This document shows positions 1 to 6,952 of a stretch of 64,000 nt of DNA, one piece after another. Position numbers and translations under genes: made by a program. Source of the DNA: Pelagibius marinus (GTDB lineage: Bacteria; Pseudomonadota; Alphaproteobacteria; Kiloniellales; Kiloniellaceae); NCBI RefSeq assembly GCF_014925385.1, contig NZ_JACSDK010000009.1, positions 1-64,000 of the forward strand, given 5' to 3'. Within the stretch, counting starts at the first letter, position 1. Each line of letters starts with the position of its first letter. The notes beneath the pieces were generated by a model. It did not search any database. It saw nothing but the letters and a program-made list of their open reading frames with translations, and was not told the origin of the DNA.

Positions 1-374
1 CCCCAGTGCCTATACCGAGAACCTCCGGATCATGCCAAACGACACAATCCGCCGCCCGCGTATCCCTTCCAAATCTACAATGTCAAACAGCAGAGCGGCA
101 GCGCTCGGCCGGGGGCCGTTTGCTGCCGGGAGGCCGGGTTATAGGGCCGCCCCCGGGGGACTGTCAAACTCTTTATGAAAACTTTTTTACGCTGTTCGCG
201 CAGAAACTGGACTCGGAGGGCCCAAAGCCCACCTGTTAACCGCCTTTAAGGTTGACAACTCCTTGTATGACCAGCCATTTTCAAAAATTGGTTAACGATT
301 TGATGGTAGAACATTTACCGCCAATCCGTTCTGCCTAGGGGGGCAGCCATCCAACCCGTCGAGCCACGGAGCTA
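1..374. other. Non-coding left edge upstream of the M23 peptidase
   Basis: No supported gene lies here. A short open frame in the first 240 bases has no recognisable protein character and is not called. A TTGACA hexamer at 252-257 lacks a good partner -10 at 16-18 bases, so no promoter is asserted. The last 130 bases are AT-rich relative to the following gene and probably hold its promoter. Confidence 0.4.
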
Positions 375-1991
375 TTGTCGGTCGTGACGAGTCATAAATT
401 CGAGGCCGAATCGCTGATTCGATTCGCCAAAAAGGTCAGTTTTCCCGCCATCTTAGCCATTCCTCTCATCGGTGGAGCCGTCGCAGCTTCCTGGTCGACG
501 GCGGAGACCGCCCAGGCCGAAGTCGAGCCGGCCGGCGCGCCGGCGCCAGCGGCGACGCCGCTGGCGGCCAGCGGCACCCCGATGGAAACCTCGGCCGACG
601 CCGAGGGCGGCGCGGCCTCCGAGGTCCCCGGCCCCACGTCCCTGGCCCCGGCCACCGAGGATTCGTCCGCGCGGGACAGCCTGCCCGGCGAGAGCGATGC
701 CGAGACCGCTTCAGGGGCGGCGCCGGCGCTGCTGCAGCAGGCGGCCCTGACGCCCGCCGACGAAGCGGCCGAGGAGATCCAGGCCGTCGAAGAGGTCGAG
801 CCGGAACCCGCCACCATCGTCCGCGAGATCACCGTGGCCCCGGGCGACACCCTGATGAACCTGCTGATCAAGGCCGGCGCGGAGCGCGTCCAGGCGCACC
901 AGGCGGTCACCGCCATGGAGCCCGTCTACAGCCCCCGCCGCCTGATGCCCGGCCAGGAACTGAAGATCGCCTTCGCCGACAGCGGCGCCGCCGAGCCAGG
1001 CGCGCTGCTGTCCATCAGCTTCAGCCCCAGCCGCGAGCGCGACATCGAGATCAGCCGCTCCAGCGACAGCGACGAGTTCTTCGCCGAATCCATCGACCGC
1101 CCGGTGGCCCGCCAGCTGGCCTACGCCGAGGGCTCGATCTCCAGCAGCCTGTCGGTCGCCGCCTCGGACAAGCGGGTGCCGAACCCGGTGCTGGTCGAAG
1201 CGATCCGCGCCTACAGCTACGACGTCGACTTCCAGCGCGAGATCCAGAAGGGCGACTCCTTCGAGTTTCTCTACGAGATCTTCGTCGACGAGGAAGGCGC
1301 CCTGGTGCGCACCGGCGATCTGCTCTACGCCGCCATGACGCTGTCGGGCAGCCGTACCGAGCTGTTCTATTACGAGCGTGCCGACGGCAGCGCCGACTTC
1401 TACACCGCCGACGGCTCTTCGGTGCGCCGATCCCTGATGCGCACGCCGATCGACGGCGCGCGCCTCTCCTCCGGCTTCGGCATGCGCAAGCACCCGATCC
1501 TCGGCTATTCGAAGATGCACCGCGGCACCGACTTCGCCGCGCCGCGCGGCACGCCGATCTACGCCGCCGGCAACGGCGTGGTGGAATTCGCCGGGCGCAA
1601 GGGCGGCTACGGCAAGTACGTGCGCATCCGCCACGGCGGCAGCTACATGACGGCCTACGCCCACATGAAGGGCTTCGCCAAGGGCATCAAGAAGGGCGCC
1701 CGCGTGAAGCAGGGCCAGGTCATCGGCTACGTCGGCACCACCGGCCGCTCCACCGGCCCGCACCTGCACTACGAGGTCATGGTCGACGGCAAGCAGGTCA
1801 ATCCGCTGAAGGTGGCCATGCCGCGCGGCGAGAAGCTGAAGAAGGCCGAGCTGGCCGACTTCGCCTCGACCCGCAGCGAGATCGAGCGCCAGATCGCCCT
1901 CGCCCAGGGTGGTGTCATGATGGTGCAGCGCGCCTGTGAGCCGCAGGGCGAAATGGTCGAGCAGGGCTCGGCCGTCGACCGGGACTGCTGA
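375..1991 (+). CDS. M23 family metallopeptidase (membrane-anchored murein endopeptidase)
   Basis: Predicted zinc peptidase that cuts peptidoglycan cross-bridges in the periplasm. A hydrophobic segment near residues 22-41 acts as signal anchor. It is followed by a long Ala/Pro/Glu-rich linker (about 45-145), a LysM/OapA-like domain (about 147-205, with a V-x-P-G-D-T-L-x-x-L-L start) and a C-terminal M23 (lysostaphin-type) domain (about 365-480). Zinc ligands are visible as H382 and D386 in HRGTD and as the HLH motif (H463, H465). The start is uncertain: TTG at 375 or GTG at 384, and neither has a clear ribosome site. At 538 residues it fits MepM/NlpD-like proteins of alphaproteobacteria. It may act in cell separation or wall growth, but whether it is active alone or an amidase activator is not decided by sequence. 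Confidence 0.9.
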   Translation: MSVVTSHKFEAESLIRFAKKVSFPAILAIPLIGGAVAASWSTAETAQAEVEPAGAPAPAATPLAASGTPMETSADAEGGAASEVPGPTSLAPATEDSSARDSLPGESDAETASGAAPALLQQAALTPADEAAEEIQAVEEVEPEPATIVREITVAPGDTLMNLLIKAGAERVQAHQAVTAMEPVYSPRRLMPGQELKIAFADSGAAEPGALLSISFSPSRERDIEISRSSDSDEFFAESIDRPVARQLAYAEGSISSSLSVAASDKRVPNPVLVEAIRAYSYDVDFQREIQKGDSFEFLYEIFVDEEGALVRTGDLLYAAMTLSGSRTELFYYERADGSADFYTADGSSVRRSLMRTPIDGARLSSGFGMRKHPILGYSKMHRGTDFAAPRGTPIYAAGNGVVEFAGRKGGYGKYVRIRHGGSYMTAYAHMKGFAKGIKKGARVKQGQVIGYVGTTGRSTGPHLHYEVMVDGKQVNPLKVAMPRGEKLKKAELADFASTRSEIERQIALAQGGVMMVQRACEPQGEMVEQGSAVDRDC

Positions 1992-2000
1992 GCCCCACCC

Positions 2001-2054
2001 ATGACCCTCATCGTCGCCGACTACCTGGAAAAACGCTCGCGTCGCCGAGGCTAG
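2001..2054 (+). CDS. Possible 17-residue Lys/Arg-rich leader peptide upstream of the LysE exporter
   Basis: ATG at 2001 opens a 17-codon frame reading MTLIVADYLEKRSRRRG, with one Lys and four Arg among the last seven residues. It starts 9 bases after the peptidase stop and ends 93 bases before the start of a LysE-family amino-acid exporter. A perfect palindrome (CGAGGC-TA-GCCTCG, 2046-2059) covers its stop, and a longer GC-rich stem can form between about 2090 and 2130. This layout would suit translational attenuation that senses basic amino acids. Against it, no Shine-Dalgarno sequence precedes the ATG, and short frames arise by chance. Confidence 0.22.
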   Translation: MTLIVADYLEKRSRRRG

Positions 2055-2147
2055 CCTCGCGCCACCGCCTTGCTCTCCGCAGAGGGGAGCGGGCGGGGCG
2101 CCGCTTCCGCCTGCCTCGCCCGACTTCTTGAGTGGAGATTTCCAGAA

Positions 2148-2786
2148 ATGTTTGCGGCCTTTTTTCCAAGCGCCTCAGCGGCGCTTGAAGGCTTCGGCCT
2201 CGGCGCCGGCCTCATCATCGCCATCGGCGCCCAGAACGCCTACGTGCTGCGCCAGGGCCTGCGCCGGCAGCACGTTTTCGCCGTCGCCGGCCTGTGTTTC
2301 CTTATCGACTGCGCCCTGATCGCGGTGGGCGCCGGCGGCTTTGCCAGCCTGCTGCACGCCTTCCCGAACCTGCCGCGCATCGCCGCCTGGGGCGGCGCGA
2401 TCTTCCTCGCCGGCTACAGCCTGCGCGCCTTCGCCGCGGCGCTGCACCCCGGCAGCCTGAAGGCCGAGGGCGCCGCACCCGGCGGTGCCGGCCTCAGGGC
2501 CGCCCTGGTGACGGCCCTGGCGCTCAGCCTGCTCAATCCGCACGTCTATCTGGATACGGTGGTGCTGCTCGGCGGCCTCGCCGCCCAATACCCGGGCAAG
2601 GAGCGCCTGGCCTTCGCCCTGGGCGCCATGGCGGCCTCCGGCCTGTGGTTCTACGGCCTCGGCTACGGGGCGCGCCAACTGGCCCCGCTCTTCGCCCGGC
2701 CCGCCGCCTGGCGGCTGCTGGACGGCTTCGTCGGCTGCGTCATGGCCGCCCTGGCGGTCAGCCTCGTAATCAGCCAGCTTAGCTAG
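2148..2786 (+). CDS. LysE/ArgO family amino-acid exporter
   Basis: Integral inner-membrane transporter of the LysE superfamily, which exports basic or other amino acids (lysine, arginine) and thereby limits toxic accumulation. The N-terminal helix carries the family hallmark around residues 14-35 (GLGAGLIIAIGAQNAYVLRQ). About six hydrophobic segments follow, and the 212-residue length is typical. The ATG at 2148 is preceded by GAGTGGAGA; an in-frame upstream start at 2070 would add a non-hydrophobic stretch and is less likely. Its similarity is closest to the ArgO/LysE branch with the I-G-A-Q-N signature rather than the RhtB branch, so arginine or lysine export is the likeliest role. No LysG/ArgP regulator lies next to it here. 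Confidence 0.85.
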   Translation: MFAAFFPSASAALEGFGLGAGLIIAIGAQNAYVLRQGLRRQHVFAVAGLCFLIDCALIAVGAGGFASLLHAFPNLPRIAAWGGAIFLAGYSLRAFAAALHPGSLKAEGAAPGGAGLRAALVTALALSLLNPHVYLDTVVLLGGLAAQYPGKERLAFALGAMAASGLWFYGLGYGARQLAPLFARPAAWRLLDGFVGCVMAALAVSLVISQLS

Positions 2787-2859
2787 GCGAGCCTGGGAAG
2801 TTGAGGCGCTTCACATCAGCAGGCCGCCACACTCACCGCCCCTGTCCGCCGAAGTCAGC

Positions 2860-2940
2860 TAAGCACTAATAAGCGGCCCCATCCGTGGCGGAAAGACGAC
2901 AGCCGCTTTGTGCCACTGGCGGACATTCTGCGCAGCTTCA
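2860..2940. repeat. Degenerate intergenic repeat with alternating CCGC / GCGG blocks
   Basis: Two imperfect ~29-bp units, AGCGGCCCCATCCGTGGCGG and then AGCCGCTTTGTGCCACTGGC, follow each other and end in GGACATTC. The pattern of GTCCGC, TGGC and AAAGCGG blocks recalls a family of dispersed intergenic repeats that I remember from alphaproteobacterial genomes. The copy here is worn, and membership is recalled rather than tested. Confidence 0.3.
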
Positions 2941-3126
2941 AGGCAGGGGATAGACTTGCGCCGGTTTTTGAGGGAGGGCTCCGCGCAGATCGCCGCCTGC
3001 CGCCAGAACACAACAGTCTGAACCAGCGAGTGGTACCAGGGGCAAGTCAGGGAAGCTGTAAAATTTGTTTGCAGTGGCCTGTTTGATGAGCAAGCAGATC
3101 CTCGATAAATCAATAACTTGGCAAGA

Positions 3127-3142
3127 TGGAACGAATATTGCT
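3127..3142 (+). promoter_or_regulatory. Sigma-54 (RpoN) type -24/-12 promoter for the exosortase locus
   Basis: TGGAACG-AATA-TTGCT matches the consensus TGGCACG-N4-TTGCW at all but one position, with the GG and GC doublets exactly 12 bases apart. Transcription would start near 3153, giving a 45-base leader before the small secreted peptide at 3199. RpoN with the PrsK/PrsR two-component pair is known to control PEP-CTERM/exosortase genes in other bacteria, so the position is meaningful. No activator site was identified upstream. Confidence 0.55.
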
Positions 3143-3198
3143 GAACACTGTTTGTGGCACACAAATAACGGCCAAATTATGCCTTGGGAGAAATTGAT

Positions 3199-3363
3199 AT
3201 GCGTTTAGCGGTTCTCAGCCTTCTCGGCTTGCTAGCAACCCTGTCTCCTGCATTCGCTCAGGTTCAACTCGGAACGATTGTTCCCGTTGTGGACGGTGGC
3301 CTGGCGGCCATTGCCGCAGCCGGCGTGATCGGCGGCATCTGGCTTACCCGCCGTAAGAAGTAG
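3199..3363 (+). CDS. 54-residue secreted peptide with exosortase-type C-terminal sorting signal
   Basis: ATG at 3199 is preceded by GGGAGA at a 9-base spacing, a good ribosome site. Residues 1-20 form a signal peptide ending in SPAFA-Q. The rest is 34 residues: a seven-residue stretch, then VPVVDGG, a hydrophobic segment (about 35-50) and the basic tail TRRKK. This tripartite end (short motif, membrane helix, Arg/Lys cluster) is the layout of exosortase targets such as PEP-CTERM. The VP-x-x-D-G form is nearer to what I recall of VPEID-type signals. The gene stands two genes upstream of an exosortase on the same strand. After removal of both signals almost nothing would remain, so the product could be a tiny anchored peptide, a building block or a signalling peptide. 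It is too short for ordinary gene finders. Confidence 0.72.
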   Translation: MRLAVLSLLGLLATLSPAFAQVQLGTIVPVVDGGLAAIAAAGVIGGIWLTRRKK

Positions 3364-3398
3364 GCTGTCCAACTGAGATCAGTCCGGGGCTTGAAGGA

Positions 3399-3416
3399 GC
3401 GGCTTTTGTAAGCCGC
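3399..3416 (+). promoter_or_regulatory. Stem-loop between the small peptide gene and the enzyme genes
   Basis: GCGGCTT-TTGT-AAGCCGC is a perfect 7-bp stem with a 4-base loop, 36 bases after the peptide stop. No T-run follows, so it is not a standard terminator. It may stabilise or separate the abundant peptide message from the downstream hydroxylase and exosortase message. Confidence 0.4.
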
Positions 3417-3453
3417 AGCCACCCTCGCACTACGGCTGCAGAAAACACAGGGC

Positions 3454-4320
3454 ATGGAAAGCCTTGCCACGCTGACAGGAACGCTTTTCTTTGGTGCAGC
3501 GGCGCTATTCGCGGTCGCCGAGTGCCTGTCGCCTGCGCGCGCCCCGACCTCCCCGATCGGGCGTCGCTGGCTGACTAATCTTGCGCTTTTCTTCTTTGGT
3601 TTCCTCATTCATCGGATGCTGCTGCCTTTCACCGCCCTGATCGCAGCGCAGGCGGCGGGCGAGCTGGGGAGTGGCTTGTTCCAGAAGTTGAGCTTGCAAG
3701 CAGCTATCGCCGTGCCACTCGGTGTGCTGTTTCTGGATTTCTGGAAGTATATCGAGCACCGATTGTTCCATGGCGTGCCGCTGCTGTGGCGGCTCCATAG
3801 GGTCCATCATTCGGACGTGGACGTGGATTTCACCACGACAGAGCGCCATCATCCGCTCGAAGTCTGCGTTTCCATGCTCTTTCTTCCGTCGGCTGTCTTC
3901 ATCTTGGGCGTGCCGGACTTGGCCGTCGGGGTCTATGTGCTGCTGGGGTCGATCGTGGCGCTGTTTTCTCATAGCAACGTCGAACTCGGCCCGGCCTTCA
4001 ACCGACGGCTCTCCTGGCTGATCGTGACACCAAGGGTGCACTGCATACACCACTCGGCAGACCCGCCTGAGACCAACAGCAACTACGGCATCTTGCTGAC
4101 GCTTTGGGACCGTGTGTTTAAGACCTTTCGGCAGGAAGTGGCGAAGAGCCGTGGCCGGCAGCGTCTCGGACTTGAGTACTTCCGAGACGCCCGTTCCGCT
4201 CGCCTCGACCGCGTGCTTCTGCAGCCCTTTCTGCCGGCCCCGACTGAACAACGGCCTGCGGCCGGGCAAGGCGCGCTCGAACGGGGCGGCCAGGCTGAGA
4301 ATCTGGAGACTTGGGGATGA
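3454..4320 (+). CDS. Sterol desaturase / fatty acid hydroxylase superfamily protein
   Basis: Membrane di-iron oxygenase of the fatty-acid-hydroxylase superfamily, which hydroxylates or desaturates lipids. Several transmembrane helices fill the first 110 residues. The histidine clusters that bind the iron pair are present: EHRLFH, HRVHH, a following HH (in TTERHHP) and HCIHH near residue 196. At 288 residues it matches the family. The ATG at 3454 has a weak ACAGGG site. Its stop overlaps the exosortase start by four bases (ATGA), so the two are translationally coupled. That coupling suggests it makes or modifies the lipid to which the exosortase substrate is joined, or a lipid needed by the same surface structure. 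That role is inference, and the substrate is unknown. Confidence 0.85.
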   Translation: MESLATLTGTLFFGAAALFAVAECLSPARAPTSPIGRRWLTNLALFFFGFLIHRMLLPFTALIAAQAAGELGSGLFQKLSLQAAIAVPLGVLFLDFWKYIEHRLFHGVPLLWRLHRVHHSDVDVDFTTTERHHPLEVCVSMLFLPSAVFILGVPDLAVGVYVLLGSIVALFSHSNVELGPAFNRRLSWLIVTPRVHCIHHSADPPETNSNYGILLTLWDRVFKTFRQEVAKSRGRQRLGLEYFRDARSARLDRVLLQPFLPAPTEQRPAAGQGALERGGQAENLETWG

Positions 4321-5870
4321 GTGTCGTACCGCACGCCAAGCCGGAACCGCCCCTGGCAAGGCGCTCTACCGCGCGTTCGCCCGGTGTACCCTGTAAGGCC
4401 TGGTTCCCGACATTACTCGGGATCGGCCTCGCCCTGCTTGCGTTTGGTTTTGCGTTCCACCGGGAGATCGCCGAGATCACCGACATTTGGTCCAAATCGA
4501 AGACCTACAACTTTGGTTGGATCGTCATGCCTACGGCCGCCTTTCTGCTGTGGACGCGCCGCCACGTGATCACCCGGAGCTTGCCGCGCGCCAGCCTGTG
4601 GGGACCGGCCCTCGCGGTGGCTGCCAGCGCGCTTTGGCTCGCCGGGGACATCCTGGCAATCGCCGAAGTGCGCCATTTCGCGCTAGCCGCGGCACTGCTG
4701 TGCCTGACGCTCGCCGTTTGCGGTGCCGGCCGCTTCCGGCAGCTCCTGCCATGCTTGCTGCTTGTACCTTTTATCGTGCCGACGGGTCAGTTCCTGCTCC
4801 TTCCGCTCCGGCATCTCGCGATTGAGATCGTCGCAGGATACAGCGCGCTGGTCGGGCTCGACTTTACGCGTGATGGCTTTACCTTCTTCGTCGATCAGAA
4901 TCGCTACGTGATCGTCGATGACTGTGCCGGATTGTCCTACCTGATCGTCGGCGCGATGCTTGGGGTCACCTTCGGTGCCTTGAGCGTTTTGCCGCTATGG
5001 CGCGTTGTCACATTCGCTGTGCTAGGGGCTGTCTTGGGTGTCGTCGCCAATGCCGCGCGCATTGTCGCGATCGTCTCGTACGATTACCTCAGCCATACGC
5101 AGATGGAGCTTGCCGCTCACCACCCCTTCGAGATTTTGTCCTGGGTCCTGCTGCTTGTTCTGCTCCTCGCCTTGCACGCGCACGCCGGTAGGAAGAGCGA
5201 GCCCCAGGTCGAGCTACACGAGTCGACTTCGGCTGCACCCTCGGCCACGGCGGCTCGAAACCTGGCCGTCCCGCTCACCTGTGCCCTGATTCTGGTATCG
5301 GGTCCTTTGTTGACCTCAAACCCGGGTGCTGCGGGGACGCCGGCACCGGCTGCCCCCAGCTTTCCCGAAGTTGTCGGCCGCTGGGCCCTGGACAAGAATG
5401 CAGCAGCCCCCTGGCACCCTAGGGTCCGCGGCGGCCTGGCGCAGTCGCTCGCGGTTTACAGCGATGTAGAGGGCGGAAAGGTCAGTCTCTTCCTCGTTCG
5501 AGCTGAACGACGGGAGCAGAAGTTCAGCGATTATAAAATCAACTTTATGGGGTCAGCCTCGCTGGACGACACTTGGATACCGGCGCGCAGAACCAGCGAG
5601 CGGCTTTGTGCAAAGAATACTTGCTACGAGGTCGTCCATGAAACCTATGTGAGGGAAAAACATGAGGATGTCCGCCGCGTCTACTGGTTATACCGGGTGG
5701 GCCGGGAGACCGCCGGATCGTTATTCTTGCTGCGCCTACGCCGAGCTCTCGCTGATTTGCGCGGCGAGACGGCATCGGCCGAGATGGTTGCCTTAATGAC
5801 ACAGGCGCCGAACCCGCAAAGCTTGGTGCTGGACCCTGAGGAGGTGGTAGCTTTCCTCCTCCGCTTATGA
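4317..5870 (+). CDS. Exosortase fused to a C-terminal EpsI-like domain
   Basis: Multi-pass membrane transpeptidase expected to cut proteins at a C-terminal sorting signal and join them to a surface acceptor. Residues 30-295 form the exosortase (EpsH) core of about eight helices, beginning with the YNFGWIVMP motif. The catalytic triad is visible: C203 in DDCAGL, R248 in NAARI and H268 or H269 in the AHHPFE motif. After a linker and one more helix (about 318-335), residues 345-517 form a soluble domain like EpsI (DUF3485), starting at PEVVGRW. A fused exosortase-EpsI layout is, as I recall, also found in the VPLPA-specific XrtD enzymes. The start ATG at 4317 overlaps the upstream stop; a TTG at 4311 is the alternative. 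Its only obvious substrate here is the 54-residue peptide at 3199. GC content is lower than in the flanking core genes, which suggests acquisition. Confidence 0.88.
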   Translation: MSVVPHAKPEPPLARRSTARSPGVPCKAWFPTLLGIGLALLAFGFAFHREIAEITDIWSKSKTYNFGWIVMPTAAFLLWTRRHVITRSLPRASLWGPALAVAASALWLAGDILAIAEVRHFALAAALLCLTLAVCGAGRFRQLLPCLLLVPFIVPTGQFLLLPLRHLAIEIVAGYSALVGLDFTRDGFTFFVDQNRYVIVDDCAGLSYLIVGAMLGVTFGALSVLPLWRVVTFAVLGAVLGVVANAARIVAIVSYDYLSHTQMELAAHHPFEILSWVLLLVLLLALHAHAGRKSEPQVELHESTSAAPSATAARNLAVPLTCALILVSGPLLTSNPGAAGTPAPAAPSFPEVVGRWALDKNAAAPWHPRVRGGLAQSLAVYSDVEGGKVSLFLVRAERREQKFSDYKINFMGSASLDDTWIPARRTSERLCAKNTCYEVVHETYVREKHEDVRRVYWLYRVGRETAGSLFLLRLRRALADLRGETASAEMVALMTQAPNPQSLVLDPEEVVAFLLRL

Positions 5871-6234
5871 TGACCCGGTTCATCGCGATAAAGGCCCCGA
5901 CTCATACGTCCGATAATGTGAAAGGTCGACAGCTTCTTCCGGCAAGCTAACTGCGAAGACAAGTGCCTGGATCCGTGAAGATTCCATGGCCATGTCCCCA
6001 AGGATGGACAAAGCGATCTTCAATCTGGCATCCACTGGTATCAACTTCGGCAAGGATGCCTTCAACATTGTCGCCTATGGGTCAAAAACTGCTGTCACAT
6101 CGGGCAGCAGGAGCTGTCCGCTGAGAACCGGACAGCCGACCTTCTCCACCGGCACGGGGCCGCCTTGGGCTCAGCCTCGCGCCGCAATCGGCTTTACGTG
6201 AATCTCCGAGTCTTTGCGTGAAACGCCGTAGAGT
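5871..6234. other. Intergenic stretch after the exosortase
   Basis: No intact gene is supported. It contains a possible transposase relic (6004-6110) and a hairpin GCTGTCCG-N8-CGGACAGC (6113-6136) that lacks a T-run. It is the boundary between the AT-richer island and the GC-rich core. Confidence 0.45.
6004..6110 (+). pseudogene. Possible decayed N-terminus of an IS110-family transposase
   Basis: The frame from ATG 6004 contains GINFGKDAFNIVAYG, which resembles the GIDxGKxxFHxVG start of IS110-type (DEDD) transposases. After about 35 codons the similarity stops, and the conserved Asp is replaced by Asn. No terminal repeats are visible. If real, it is a scar of an insertion at the right edge of the exosortase island. 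The match is short and made by eye. Confidence 0.25.
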
Positions 6235-6891
6235 TTACTCCGCCGCGTCGCTGCGGCTCTTCACCGGCCCCTCCGGACGCTTGATGGAGAAGACTTCCTC
6301 CACCAGGCAGTAGTCCATGTAGCCGAGGCGCGCGATGGGCTTCACCTTGGCCATGTCGACCAGGCCGTTGGTCAGCACCGAGTCGTCGATGTGGATGCCG
6401 ATCACCTGCCCGAAGACCACGGCGTTGCGGGAGTCGGGAATGTCGGAGGGCAGGTCGACGGTCTGCAGGTAGCTGCACTCCAGGTGGATCGGCGAGGCCG
6501 CGACCCGCGGCGGCTTCACCAGCTCGGCGGGCACCAGTTCCAGCCCGGCGATCTCCGCCTCGTTGGTGCCGGCCGGCGCGGAGGCCGAGGTCATGTTCAT
6601 CTGCTCGCGCAGGTCCCAGGTCACCACGTTGCAGACGAACTCCCTGGTGCGCTCGGCATTGGCCAGCGAGTCCTTGGAGCCGTCGGGCGGCCCGTCTGCC
6701 TTGCGGCCGCCGGCGGCGAACATCACGACGGGCGGATCGCCGGCCACGCCGTTGAAGAAGCTGTAGGGCGCCAGGTTCACCTGGCCCGCTTCGTTCATGG
6801 TGGTGATCCAGCCGATCGGGCGCGGCACCACACAAGCCTTGAAGGGATTGTGCGGCAGGCCGTGGTCGCCGGTCCGCGTGTCGTAGAACAT
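6235..6891 (-). CDS. Flavin reductase family protein (FMN-binding)
   Basis: A 218-residue protein of the DIM6/NTAB (flavin reductase-like, FMN-binding split barrel) family, which reduces FMN with NAD(P)H or binds it in oxygenase-like reactions. The family start is clear: CVVPRPIGWITTMNEAGQ near residues 20-37, followed by NLAPYSFFNGVAGDPPVVM, which contacts the flavin. The branch with PRPIGW is the larger flavoprotein group rather than the short monooxygenase-partner reductases. The ATG at 6891 follows a purine-rich GGAGAGG on the minus strand. It lies just downstream of clpB on the same strand with a 61-base gap. The specific electron acceptor is unknown. Confidence 0.88.
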   Translation of the reverse strand: MFYDTRTGDHGLPHNPFKACVVPRPIGWITTMNEAGQVNLAPYSFFNGVAGDPPVVMFAAGGRKADGPPDGSKDSLANAERTREFVCNVVTWDLREQMNMTSASAPAGTNEAEIAGLELVPAELVKPPRVAASPIHLECSYLQTVDLPSDIPDSRNAVVFGQVIGIHIDDSVLTNGLVDMAKVKPIARLGYMDYCLVEEVFSIKRPEGPVKSRSDAAE

Positions 6892-6952
6892 GAACCTCTC
6901 CTTCGCAGGCGGTGGCTCAGGCCGCCGCCGCCATCTCTCCCCGGCGGGGGCC

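Larger units (their letters stand above)
2787..3198. other. AT-richer intergenic region before the exosortase locus
   Basis: Base composition changes sharply from the GC-rich surroundings, especially from 3050 on. It holds a degenerate repeat (about 2860-2940) and a sigma-54-like promoter (3127-3142). Short minus-strand frames here look spurious. Confidence 0.5.

Noticed and set aside
6-239. 77-codon frame at the left end
   Set aside because: No ribosome site and no protein-like character; composition looks like intergenic DNA.
236-249. TTAA-N6-TTAA as a CtrA site for the M23 gene
   Set aside because: CtrA sites need a seven-base spacing, and the flanking bases do not match.
2859-3164. Minus-strand frames of about 75-100 codons before the exosortase peptide
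   Set aside because: They overlap the degenerate repeat and the sigma-54 element, with no conserved motifs.
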